64,000 nucleotides of DNA from NCBI GenBank assembly GCA_964578605.1, contig CAZODO010000018.1:1-64000 (forward strand), read 5' to 3'. A program made the position numbers and the translations under genes. A model generated the notes under the pieces. It saw only the letters and a list, made by a program, of their open reading frames with translations. It made no database searches and was not told where the DNA came from. This document shows positions 8,750 through 16,492 of the stretch, in pieces. The number at the start of each line of letters is the position of its first letter. Within the stretch, counting starts at the first letter, position 1. The stretch is from JAXMHN01 sp964578605 (GTDB lineage Bacteria > Verrucomicrobiota > Verrucomicrobiia > Limisphaerales > SIBE01).

Positions 8750-9673
8750 ATGGTCAAACCCGCTCTCGGCCGCGGGCTCGGCGCGCTGTTGAGTGGCGCT
8801 CCTGCGGCTCCAAAACACAGCTCGCCAGGGAGCGACGCTGCTGCCGCCGAGACCCAAGCCGGCGTCCGGCGCGTTTCGATTCAGCAGATCCGGCCCTGCC
8901 CTTTTCAACCCCGCAAAGACTTCTCCGACGAGTCGTTGCGGGAGCTGGCGGACTCGATTCGCGAGCAGGGCGTCGTGCAGCCGCTGATCGTTCGCCAGAG
9001 GGGGGCTGACTTTGAGCTCATCGCCGGGGAACGCCGGTGGCGAGCTGCCCAACTGGCTGGGCTGGCCGAAGTCCCCATCCTCCTTCGAGATGTCGATGAC
9101 CGGACCGCCCTGGAGCTCGCGTTGATCGAGAACCTGCAGCGCGAGAACCTGAACCCCATGGAAGAAGCCCTCGGGTTCGCGCAATTAATCGAGCAATTCC
9201 AATTGACCCAGGAGCTCGCAGCGACCCGCGTCGGAAAAAGCCGCGCCGCAGTCGCCAACTCGCTCCGTTTGCTCAAGCTCCCTGCAGACGTCCAGGCCAA
9301 GGTGCGCACCGGCCAGCTCTCCGTCGGGCATGCCAAGGTCATCCTCGGGCTCCCAAACCCGGGGGAACAGAGCACCGCGGCTGAACGAATTCTCGCGAAG
9401 AACCTGAACGTCCGTCAAACTGAGGAACTTGTCGCGAATTGGCACCGGTCCCCGGCCCCCGATCCGGCCGGGTCGACCGGAACCGCCCCTGCCAAACCCA
9501 AGCGCGACCTCCATGTCGCGGACCTGGAAAGCCGGCTGAAACAGCACCTTGGCACCCGCATTGTCTTGCGCTATCGCGAAGGCAAAGGGGCCATTGAGGT
9601 GCATTTCTTTAGCGATGCCGAACTGGAACGTCTCCTCCAGCTCCTTGGAGTCCAACAGGAGGGCTCCGACTAA
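8750..9673 (+). CDS. parB: Chromosome-partitioning protein ParB
   Basis: Binds parS sites and acts with ParA/Soj in origin segregation; members of the family are CTPases. The 307-residue product opens with the typical KPALGRGLGALL. The ParB/sulfiredoxin-like domain follows (QIRPCPFQPRKDF and LIAGERRWRAAQLAG), then the helix-turn-helix KSRAAVANSLRLLKLP, then a C-terminal dimerisation region. The ATG at 8750 puts the conserved start at residue 1. No parA gene is adjacent, and no parS-like palindrome was noticed nearby. Confidence 0.93.
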   Translation: MVKPALGRGLGALLSGAPAAPKHSSPGSDAAAAETQAGVRRVSIQQIRPCPFQPRKDFSDESLRELADSIREQGVVQPLIVRQRGADFELIAGERRWRAAQLAGLAEVPILLRDVDDRTALELALIENLQRENLNPMEEALGFAQLIEQFQLTQELAATRVGKSRAAVANSLRLLKLPADVQAKVRTGQLSVGHAKVILGLPNPGEQSTAAERILAKNLNVRQTEELVANWHRSPAPDPAGSTGTAPAKPKRDLHVADLESRLKQHLGTRIVLRYREGKGAIEVHFFSDAELERLLQLLGVQQEGSD

Positions 9674-9712
9674 CCGTTTGTTTCCCGCCGCCCCGGCATG
9701 TAAACTCTCTCC

Positions 9713-10288
9713 ATGGTGCTTCCTGTTCTGAAATACGGTCATCCCACCCTCCGGAAAAAGGGTGCGCGCGTTGAGAAGATCACGCCGGCGATCAGAAAGC
9801 TGATCGACGACATGATGGAAACGATGCGCGCGGCTCGCGGTGTGGGACTGGCGGCCCAGCAGGTCGGTCACGCGCTCCAGGTGGCCGTCGTCGACGTCAC
9901 CGAAGTGACGGACCGCCCCTCCACGCTGTCCCTGGATGGCGAACCGGCGGATGTGGAGTCCTTTATGCCCGTCGTGCTGATCAACCCGGAGGTCACGCCG
10001 GTCGGCGAAATCGTTTCGGCTCCCGAAGGTTGCCTGAGTTTCCCGGACGTCTTCGTGGATATCCCGCGCCCCGAATCGGTTGACGTTGTGGCCACGAACG
10101 AAAAAGGGAAGCCGCTCGCGTTTCGGTGCGGGGGGTTGCTGGCGCGAGCCATCCAGCACGAATTGGATCATCTGAAAGGAATTCTGTTTATCGATCGCAT
10201 GTCCGCCGCTGCGAAGGAGGATCTCAAACCGGAGCTGGACGCCCTCCAGAGCAGCACCAAGGAAGCGCTCCGCAAAGCCAGAGTTTAA
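9713..10288 (+). CDS. def: Peptide deformylase
   Basis: Removes the formyl group from nascent proteins; a cytosolic iron enzyme. All three motifs are present in the 191-residue product: GVGLAAQQVG (motif 1), EGCLSFP with the metal-binding Cys (motif 2), and QHELDHLKG with the two His ligands and catalytic Glu (motif 3). The length is normal. It is 39 nt downstream of parB in the same direction. The expected partner fmt is not seen next to it. Confidence 0.97.
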   Translation: MVLPVLKYGHPTLRKKGARVEKITPAIRKLIDDMMETMRAARGVGLAAQQVGHALQVAVVDVTEVTDRPSTLSLDGEPADVESFMPVVLINPEVTPVGEIVSAPEGCLSFPDVFVDIPRPESVDVVATNEKGKPLAFRCGGLLARAIQHELDHLKGILFIDRMSAAAKEDLKPELDALQSSTKEALRKARV

Positions 10289-10467
10289 CGGCCTCGGCGT
10301 GCTTTCGGCTTGCTGATGCTCGCCTTCCACTGGTCATAGCGCACCCGGTCCACCTCCAACTCCTTAAACTGGATGATCGGTTGTGAGGAGACATACGAAC
10401 CCAGCGAATCGGGATTCCCGATCGGGTGCGGGCATAACGCAGGGATATTGACAACAGCTTTTGACAT
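10285..10467 (-). CDS. Small hypothetical protein
   Basis: A 60-residue reading frame with a strong AAAGGAG ribosome binding site about 10 nt before its ATG; its TAA overlaps the def stop by 4 nt. The product is basic at the C-terminus (KPKARRGR), has no signal peptide or membrane segment, and has no family I recognise. The good ribosome binding site is the main support. Confidence 0.5.
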   Translation of the reverse strand: MSKAVVNIPALCPHPIGNPDSLGSYVSSQPIIQFKELEVDRVRYDQWKASISKPKARRGR

Positions 10468-10646
10468 ACGAGCTTCGCTCCTTTCACGCAGCAGCGAGCC
10501 ATCTCTTGATCCTAATCTGCCACACGCCCTTCGAACCCATGCACTGAATTGAACCTAGGGCAGCAGCCGGGCACGTGATCGGGGAAAACCCGTGCTTCAC
10601 TTTCCAGGGGATGCTCACGCTCTGCTCCCGGTCTAAACGCAGGGAT

Positions 10647-10780
10647 CACCCGTAGTTCACCCGTAGTTCACCCGTAGTTCACCCGTAGTTCACCCGTAGT
10701 TCACCCGTAGATGACCCGTAGATGACCCGTTCCTGAACGGGTGATCAACGGGTGAAGGACGGGTCACGAACGGGTCAAGG
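10647..10780. repeat. 11-bp strand-switching array B
   Basis: Eight forward units with ACCCGT at 10648, 10659, 10670, 10681, 10692, 10703, 10714 and 10725 (mostly CACCCGTAGTT, later GACCCGTAGAT). Four inverted units follow with ACGGGT at 10737, 10748, 10759 and 10770. The step is 11 bp throughout except 12 bp at the switch. The switch is a dyad, ACCCGTTC-CT-GAACGGGT. Confidence 0.95.
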
Positions 10781-10942
10781 GCAGCCGAAGCGGACGGGTT
10801 CCCAAATCTGAGACCTAAGCAGTTCGAGCGGAGCAAGTTACCGATAGGCCGGACCGCTCTCAACATCGTGAAAGCCAGCCCAAAGCTGCTTGAAGGTGCG
10901 GGGGGACTGGTCGAGATTAAGGACGATCCCGATGGTTTATAG
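10781..10942 (+). pseudogene. Possible C-terminal coding remnant
   Basis: An open stretch of 53 codons ends with TAG at 10940-10942. Its translation looks like a genuine C-terminus (LPIGRTALNIVKASPK followed by LLEGAGGLVEIKDDPDGL), but there is no start codon and the 5' side runs straight into the 11-bp array. I do not recognise the family. It could be chance. Confidence 0.35.
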
Positions 10943-11034
10943 CTTCCACTGGGATGTCCGTTCTCCAGCCCAAGAACCCTGGAGAGCTGCCACCCTCAGG
11001 TCGTGACGTGATCCGGCCTGGGGGTGCACTGGCG

Positions 11035-11835
11035 CTAAAGAGGCGTCTCGACCCAACGGCGCGCCGTCAGGGCCCGGCGATGGGTGAACCCTGCCGACCG
11101 CGCCAATTCGACGGCCTGAGGGAAACCCATCCCCACTTCGGACGGGGCATGGGCATCGGAGCCAAAAGTAATCGCAACACCTTCTTCTCGAGCCATTTGC
11201 AAGATCTTGAGACTTGGGTAGATCTCCTTGCAGTCTTTGCGCAATCCGGCCGTATTCAGCTCAATCGCGGTCCCCGACTGCCGCACTGCCTTGAGGAATC
11301 GAGCAAACAGGTGCGTGCAATCCTGGCTGGGGTAAAAGCAGAACTTCTTGGCCAGGTCGGCATGGCCCATGATGTCGAAGAGGCCTGAGGCAGCCGCCTG
11401 AGCAAGGCGCTCGAAATAAGCCGTCCAAACCTCAAACGGATCCCGTTCCCGCCAGAGAGAGAGCTTGTTCGGATTGTCCAGATCCCACGCATCGGAGATG
11501 TAATGCACGGAGCCGATGAGGTAGTCCCAGGGATGACGTTTGGCCAGGTCCTTTATCCACGGCTCGTGTCCGGGGAGATAATCGACCTCGAGGGCGAGCT
11601 TGATCGTCAGGTTTGGGAACGCACGTTGCGCCTCGCGGACGCCTTCGACATAGCGGTCCAACTGGTTCAAAGGCATGCGCCAATCATCGAAATCGTCCTG
11701 TGGCATGGGCGAATGATCTGAAAACCCGATCTCCGTGAGCCCCGTGCGGAGGGCATGGGCGGCGTATTCCATGGGTTCACCCACGGCATGGCGGCACAGC
11801 GGCGTGTGCATATGATAGTCAGCCGGCAAGGACAT
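11035..11835 (-). CDS. hisK: Histidinol-phosphatase, PHP family
   Basis: Dephosphorylates histidinol phosphate, the penultimate step of histidine synthesis; a metal-dependent PHP-type enzyme like Bacillus HisJ/HisK. The 266-residue product begins with the metal site DYHMHTPLCRHA (residues 6-17), has GFSDHSPMP near residue 40, VDYLPGHE, and the C-terminal FGSDAHAPSEVG. The length is normal. It stands alone, divergent from ndh. A related PHP phosphoesterase with another substrate cannot be excluded. Confidence 0.85.
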   Translation of the reverse strand: MSLPADYHMHTPLCRHAVGEPMEYAAHALRTGLTEIGFSDHSPMPQDDFDDWRMPLNQLDRYVEGVREAQRAFPNLTIKLALEVDYLPGHEPWIKDLAKRHPWDYLIGSVHYISDAWDLDNPNKLSLWRERDPFEVWTAYFERLAQAAASGLFDIMGHADLAKKFCFYPSQDCTHLFARFLKAVRQSGTAIELNTAGLRKDCKEIYPSLKILQMAREEGVAITFGSDAHAPSEVGMGFPQAVELARSAGFTHRRALTARRWVETPL

Positions 11836-11927
11836 GGGCAGACCTTAGTCCGGATCGCTTTCGACCGGCAAGGGCATTTGGGACCCCCGTTTGCATTTAG
11901 GGGCCATCGACTCAACATTGGGCTGCA

Positions 11928-13268
11928 ATGGAGACGAACAAGCCTCATGTGGTCGTGCTCGGAGCGGGGTTTGCGGGGTTGACCTTCTGCAAGCGGTTCA
12001 ACAGCGCACGGGCCAAAGTGACACTGGTGGACCGGCAGAACCATCACCTCTTTCAACCGCTGCTGTACCAGGTCGCCGCGGCCGGCCTGGCAGCGCCGGA
12101 TATCGCCCAGCCGATCCGATCCATCCTGGCAGATTGCGAGAACGTGACGGTGCTCCTGGATAACGTGCTGGACATTCGCTTGCACGAAAAGGTCGTCCAA
12201 TGCGAAAAAGCCCGCCTTTCCTACGACTACCTCGTGCTGGGCCTTGGGGGGACGACCAGTTATTTCGGCCACCCAGAATGGGAAGCGCACGCGCCCGGCC
12301 TCAAGTCCCTCGATGATGCGCTTCGGATTCGGCGCCGCGTTCTCCTGGCCTTTGAGAAAGCGGAAAACACGGCCGATCCGGAAGAGCGCAGGAAATTGAT
12401 GACCATCGTCGTGGTCGGAGGCGGTCCCACCGGCGTCGAACTGGCAGGCGCGTTCGCGGAACTGAGGCGATACGTTCTCGAAGGGGATTTCCGAAATATC
12501 GACCCCCGGCAAGCCCGTGTCGTGCTGATCGAAGCCGGGCCGGGCATTCTTTCGCAATTCCCCGCGGAATTGGGCGGCAGCGCGGAACGCCACCTTCGGC
12601 GGATGGGCGTCGAAGTCCGGGCCCACACCCGGGTGAAGGAAATCAGCTCCGGTTGTGTGGACCTGGGCGATGAGGTGCTTCTGGCGGAAAACATCATTTG
12701 GGCTGCCGGAGTTTCGGCCAATCCCTTGACGCGCAAACTGGGGGTCGAACTGGACCGGGCCGGACGCATCCAGGTCCAGCCCGACCTCAGTCTGCCCGGG
12801 CATCCGGAGGTCTTCGCCGTCGGCGACCTGGCGTTCATCGTCGACAAAGACGGGCAGGCCGTTCCCGGCGTCTCACCGGCAGCAATGCAGATGGCGAAAC
12901 ACGCCGCCCGAATTGTCGAAGCCGAGATTCTTTCCGGCCGGCCAGGGCAGATGCCGCGTCCGCCTTTTGATTACTGGGACCGCGGGACCATGGCCACCAT
13001 CGGGCGATCGGCCGCGGTGGCCAAGATCGGCCGGCTGGAGTTCAAAGGGTTTGTCGCGTGGCTCGCCTGGCTGGGAGTGCACCTGATCTTCCTGATCGGC
13101 TTCCGGAACAAGATCGCCGTGCTTTTCAACTGGGCCTACTCCTACTTCACCTACAAGCGCGGCATGCGCATCATTACCGGGCTTTCGGAAGACGCGCAGG
13201 AGTGGAAATCCCAGAGAGACCGTTTCCGTCCGGAACCGGGGCACGAAGAATCTATCTCCAGAGCCTAG
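11928..13268 (+). CDS. ndh: Type II NADH dehydrogenase (NDH-2)
   Basis: A single-subunit flavoenzyme that passes electrons from NADH to quinone without pumping protons. The 446-residue product has an FAD-binding GAGFAGL near residue 12, the conserved NHHLFQPLLYQVA segment with the quinone-site AAG, a second dinucleotide fold VGGGPTGVELAG near residue 162, and a C-terminal membrane-anchoring region (AWLAWLGVHLIFLIGFRNK). It feeds the respiratory chain that ends at oxidases such as the cbb3 enzyme encoded at 40.4 kb. Confidence 0.94.
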   Translation: METNKPHVVVLGAGFAGLTFCKRFNSARAKVTLVDRQNHHLFQPLLYQVAAAGLAAPDIAQPIRSILADCENVTVLLDNVLDIRLHEKVVQCEKARLSYDYLVLGLGGTTSYFGHPEWEAHAPGLKSLDDALRIRRRVLLAFEKAENTADPEERRKLMTIVVVGGGPTGVELAGAFAELRRYVLEGDFRNIDPRQARVVLIEAGPGILSQFPAELGGSAERHLRRMGVEVRAHTRVKEISSGCVDLGDEVLLAENIIWAAGVSANPLTRKLGVELDRAGRIQVQPDLSLPGHPEVFAVGDLAFIVDKDGQAVPGVSPAAMQMAKHAARIVEAEILSGRPGQMPRPPFDYWDRGTMATIGRSAAVAKIGRLEFKGFVAWLAWLGVHLIFLIGFRNKIAVLFNWAYSYFTYKRGMRIITGLSEDAQEWKSQRDRFRPEPGHEESISRA

Positions 13269-13303
13269 CGCGCCCCGAGTAGCCAGCGCTCCCGGGAGAG
13301 CGG

Positions 13304-14014
13304 TCAGCCGGAGGCCTTTGACTGGCTGCGGCTCCGAAGGCTCAAGAGCGCTTTCAAGGCAGCGTTGCTCTCCGCCTCCTTCTTGCTCTTGCCATCGCCG
13401 CGCCCCAACTCCTCCCCGCGATAGAGTACGGCACATTCGAAAAGGCGGTCGTGGTCCGGGCCGCTGACCGAGGCCAGTTCGTACTGGACCGGCTCCGGCG
13501 AATGCGCCTGGAGCATCTCTTGAAGTTCGCCCTTGGGATTCTCCAGGTTGGGGATTGCTTCAAGCTCGCCAAACCGGGTCCGGAATTGGGTGAGGATGAT
13601 CTCCTCCGCGACTGCGAAACCGCCATCGAGGAAGACGGCGCCCAAAAGGGCCTCAAAGGCATCCGCCAGCGCGGCGGGGCGCTCCCGGCCGCGATTGAGT
13701 TCCTCGCCCCGGCTCATGATCAGGTGCGCGCCGAGGTTTAAGCGGCGGCCCTGGTCCGCGAGCGTGCGGCGATTGACCATCTGGGCGCGCGCCTTGGTCA
13801 GGGGCCCTTCGCCGACGTCCGGAAACTTTTCGTAGAGTTTCCGGGTCAAGACGAGCTGGAGCACGGCGTCGCCCAGGAACTCGAGGCGCTGGTTATGCTG
13901 GATGCTGCCGCCGTGCTCGTGCGCCACCGAGGGGTGAGTCAGAGCGAGTCGCAGCAGTTCCTCGTCGCGGAATCGGTAGCCAAGCAGTTCGGTGAGAGCT
14001 TCGAAGTTCGACAC
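13304..14014 (-). CDS. rnc: Ribonuclease III
   Basis: A double-strand-specific endoribonuclease acting in rRNA and mRNA processing. The product (236 residues from the GTG at 14014) has the signature HNQRLEFLGDAVLQL, the second acidic site LADAFEALLGAVFLDGG, and a C-terminal dsRNA-binding domain ending GDGKSKKEAESNAALKAL. The GTG start gives the normal family length, and SNFEALTELLGYRF aligns with the usual beginning. An ATG at 14077 would add 21 residues and overlap the upstream gene. The stop is 35 nt from the convergent ndh stop. Confidence 0.94.
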   Translation of the reverse strand: MSNFEALTELLGYRFRDEELLRLALTHPSVAHEHGGSIQHNQRLEFLGDAVLQLVLTRKLYEKFPDVGEGPLTKARAQMVNRRTLADQGRRLNLGAHLIMSRGEELNRGRERPAALADAFEALLGAVFLDGGFAVAEEIILTQFRTRFGELEAIPNLENPKGELQEMLQAHSPEPVQYELASVSGPDHDRLFECAVLYRGEELGRGDGKSKKEAESNAALKALLSLRSRSQSKASG

Positions 14015-14025
14015 GGTCTGGGAAG

Positions 14026-14670
14026 TCAGCCCGGGGCAACGGGAGTCGCAAACCCGGTCTGCAAAAGTGGATCGCATTCAGCGCCCGCGGTTTCAGCCGC
14101 AGGCGGCGGCGGAACGGCATTCGGCGCGGCGGGCCTCTCGGCCTGGGAAGCATCCGAAGAGGGCAGACCGTGCTCCAAAAGGTGGGCCACGTCCCGCTGG
14201 ACCTCGTCCAATTGATCCAGCTGCAGTTGGACTTCGGGGATCGTGAACAAGTCGCCACTCTTGGCATGTTCGTACACGAACGCGCGCTGGCCGTCCTGGT
14301 TGATCTGGGCTTTGACTTTAAAAAGCCGTTTGCGCTCGAGCATCACCGCCAGGATGAACAAAGCCGCAGCATGCTGCGGGTCATTGCGTTCGACAAGCTT
14401 CCGGAGCAGCGTTTCAGCGGTCTCTTTCTGGATCGGGTCTGGCGGGGCCGCGGCGGGCATCACGTAGACGCTTTGCCAGTGGGATACGAACCCTTTCCGA
14501 TCGGTTGCCCCTTGGCTGAACTGGCTGCTCCAGCAAGCTTCACACACATCCAACCGCTCGTAGGATTGCTTCTGATCGAACAAAAGCGTGTGGAACGGCT
14601 CGCGTTCGGCAAAGTGCTTGTGGCACGCTTGGCAAGAATGCGCGCGGCTCTGAATGTTCCACTCAATCAT
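14026..14670 (-). CDS. Conserved hypothetical protein with a Cys-rich N-terminus
   Basis: A 214-residue soluble protein. The N-terminal 50 residues carry CQACHKHF and CEACW, two CxxC pairs that probably bind zinc. A helical middle (ETAETLLRKLVERNDPQHAAALFILAVMLERKR) and a Pro/Ala-rich tail follow. It lies directly upstream of rnc, 11 nt from the GTG start, so the two are probably cotranscribed. No function is known to me; RNA-related work is only suggested by the neighbour. Confidence 0.75.
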   Translation of the reverse strand: MIEWNIQSRAHSCQACHKHFAEREPFHTLLFDQKQSYERLDVCEACWSSQFSQGATDRKGFVSHWQSVYVMPAAAPPDPIQKETAETLLRKLVERNDPQHAAALFILAVMLERKRLFKVKAQINQDGQRAFVYEHAKSGDLFTIPEVQLQLDQLDEVQRDVAHLLEHGLPSSDASQAERPAAPNAVPPPPAAETAGAECDPLLQTGFATPVAPG

Positions 14671-14810
14671 GCATCCATCCTGTTCTGCTACACGGCGGGT
14701 CAGGTTATCTCGAACTCAGGAACTACTGCAACCCTCAATTGGATTTTGCACGGCGCAATTCTCTTTTTGCTCGGAAAAGGAAGGGCCGGACCGCCGGGCC
14801 GGTCTGAATC

Positions 14811-14953
14811 TCAGGCAGGGCCGGTCGCTCCGTCGACCGCCGTTGGTTTGCTTTCTCTCTCTTCAAACATTCTGCAGACTAGGCGGGATGGATGAGGGAG
14901 GAGTCAATCACGATAGCGGAAGTCAGCCACGGCGCGCGACGGAGCGCGTCGCC
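14811..14953. repeat. Dispersed intergenic repeat, copy 2
   Basis: An imperfect copy of 62-202, with shared blocks GTCGACCGCCGTTGGTTTG, GATGGATGAGGGA and GCGCGCGACGGAGCGCGTCG. Substitutions and single-base indels separate the two copies. Confidence 0.8.
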
Positions 14954-15066
14954 CTACCCGGACTGAAACTCAGGTAGCTCGGATTCGGAACTCGGAGTTC
15001 TTTCGGCACCTTCGGTCATCGTGCTTCGGGCTTTCCCGCGCGTCGCTTGCCTCCGAGATCGCGGAA

Positions 15067-15080
15067 TGTTCATGTGAACA
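15067..15080. promoter_or_regulatory. LexA-box-like palindrome
   Basis: The sequence TGTTC-ATGT-GAACA fits TGTTC-N4-GAACA, the form described for LexA boxes in Verrucomicrobia. It lies 250 nt before leuB and 397 nt from the divergent Cys-rich gene, neither an obvious SOS gene. One 14-bp match in 64 kb may be chance. Confidence 0.4.
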
Positions 15081-15329
15081 ATTTGTTCTCATCGAGCCAA
15101 AGTGTTGCACGCCAGAACCTTAACCCCACTGATGACTTTTCGTCAGCAGACTGTGCGACATTTGGCCGTCCGATCGGCGCCTTCTATGGCGAGAGGCTCA
15201 CGGGATCTTGCCAGGGCGGATAACGTGCGCTGTGTCCCGGCCCGATCCGGCCCCATAATTCCGTTTGAATCCTCGCCGCGAACCAGTAGGATGCGGGCCT
15301 TTCGCCAGGATCGGCGAACGCATACCAAT

Positions 15330-16388
15330 ATGAAGAGTTACGATATCGCAGTCATCGGCGGCGACGGCACGGGGCCGGAAGTTGTTTGTGAGGCCGTCAA
15401 GGTGCTGAATGCAGCCGCCGCCAAGCACGGCTTGAAGTTGAATCTGGTCCAGTATGACCTCGGCGGGGAACGGTATCTTCGGACCAAAGAGGCGCTTCCC
15501 GACAGCGTGGTCGAGGAATTGCGGAAGTTCCCGGCGATCCTGCTCGGAGCGATTGGCCACCCGGACGTCAAGCCTGGCATATTGGAGAAGGGGATTTTGC
15601 TGCGCCTGCGGTTCGAGCTGGAGCAATATATCAATTTGCGGCCGGTCAAGCTGTATGACGAACGCTTCTGCCCGCTGAAAGACAAGAAACCGAAGGACAT
15701 CGATTTCGTGGTGGTCCGCGAGAACAACGAGGGACTTTACACCGGCGCGGGCGGGTTCGTCTTCAAAGGAACCCCGAACGAAGTCGCGGTCCAGGAAAGC
15801 ATCAACACGCGGCGCGGTGTCGAACGTTGCCTGCGGTTCGCGTTCGAATTCACTCGCAAGCGCAACAAGGAGAACAAGCTTACGCTATCGGGAAAGACCA
15901 ACGTTTTGACCTACGCTTTCGACCTCTGGGAGCGTGCCTTTCACGAAGTCGGGCGGAAGGAGTTTCCGGATATCAAGCGCGACTACGCGCACGTGGACGC
16001 GACGACCATGTGGTTTGTGAAGAACCCCGAGTGGTTCGACGTCATCGTCACGGACAACATGTTCGGCGATATCATTACCGACCTGGGCGCCATGATCCAG
16101 GGCGGCATGGGCATCGCCGCCGGCGGGAATATCAACCCGAAAGGCACGAGCATGTTCGAGCCGATTGGCGGTTCCGCTCCGAAATACACCGGTCAGGGTG
16201 TGATCAACCCGCTAGCTGCGATCTGCGCCGGGCAGATGTTGCTCGACTTCCTTGGCGAAGCGCAAGCGGCCAAGGAGATCGAAGACGCCGTGATCAAGGT
16301 GACGCGCGAAAAGATCAAGGCTTTGGCCGCGGGCAAGATGGGCTATAGCACGTCGCAGGTCGGAGACTTGGTCGCAAGCGCCCTTTAA
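15330..16388 (+). CDS. leuB: 3-isopropylmalate dehydrogenase
   Basis: NAD-dependent oxidation and decarboxylation of 3-isopropylmalate in leucine synthesis. The 352-residue product starts DIAVIGGDGTGPEVV and has the substrate-binding LRLRFELEQYINLRPVKL, FVVVRENNEGLYTG, and the metal-binding NMFGDIITDLGAMIQGGMG. The ATG at 15330 is clear, because the 76 residues upstream in frame are Arg/Ser-rich and not enzyme-like. Isocitrate or tartrate dehydrogenase are related alternatives, but LRLRFELEQYINLRP fits LeuB better. No other leu genes are adjacent. Confidence 0.88.
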   Translation: MKSYDIAVIGGDGTGPEVVCEAVKVLNAAAAKHGLKLNLVQYDLGGERYLRTKEALPDSVVEELRKFPAILLGAIGHPDVKPGILEKGILLRLRFELEQYINLRPVKLYDERFCPLKDKKPKDIDFVVVRENNEGLYTGAGGFVFKGTPNEVAVQESINTRRGVERCLRFAFEFTRKRNKENKLTLSGKTNVLTYAFDLWERAFHEVGRKEFPDIKRDYAHVDATTMWFVKNPEWFDVIVTDNMFGDIITDLGAMIQGGMGIAAGGNINPKGTSMFEPIGGSAPKYTGQGVINPLAAICAGQMLLDFLGEAQAAKEIEDAVIKVTREKIKALAAGKMGYSTSQVGDLVASAL

Positions 16389-16492
16389 CCTCTCGGTCGA
16401 GTCGCAGAGAAACTTGGCTGCGATCTGGTGATGCGAGGGCTGCTCGAGCACGCGCGGCCTCTTCCGGCGACAGTCAGGAACCCAGATTTTCC

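Larger units (their letters stand above)
10468..11034. other. Gene-poor spacer with array B and a coding remnant
   Basis: Holds the 11-bp strand-switching array (10647-10780) and then a protein-like open stretch without a start codon (10781-10942). No complete gene is supported. Confidence 0.6.
14671..15329. other. Long spacer between divergent genes
   Basis: Holds dispersed repeat copy 2 (14811-14953) and a LexA-like palindrome (15067-15080). A reading frame runs into leuB from 15102 but looks noncoding. No other gene is supported. Confidence 0.6.

Noticed and set aside
8558..9184. Upstream extension of the DUF309 gene
   Set aside because: It would run antisense through parB and a REP-like element; the ATG at 8557 gives the family length.
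13269..13303. Terminator between ndh and rnc
   Set aside because: Only an imperfect GC stem without a T-run could be seen.
15102..15329. N-terminal extension of leuB
   Set aside because: Arg/Ser-rich, no targeting character, and the enzyme begins normally at 15330.
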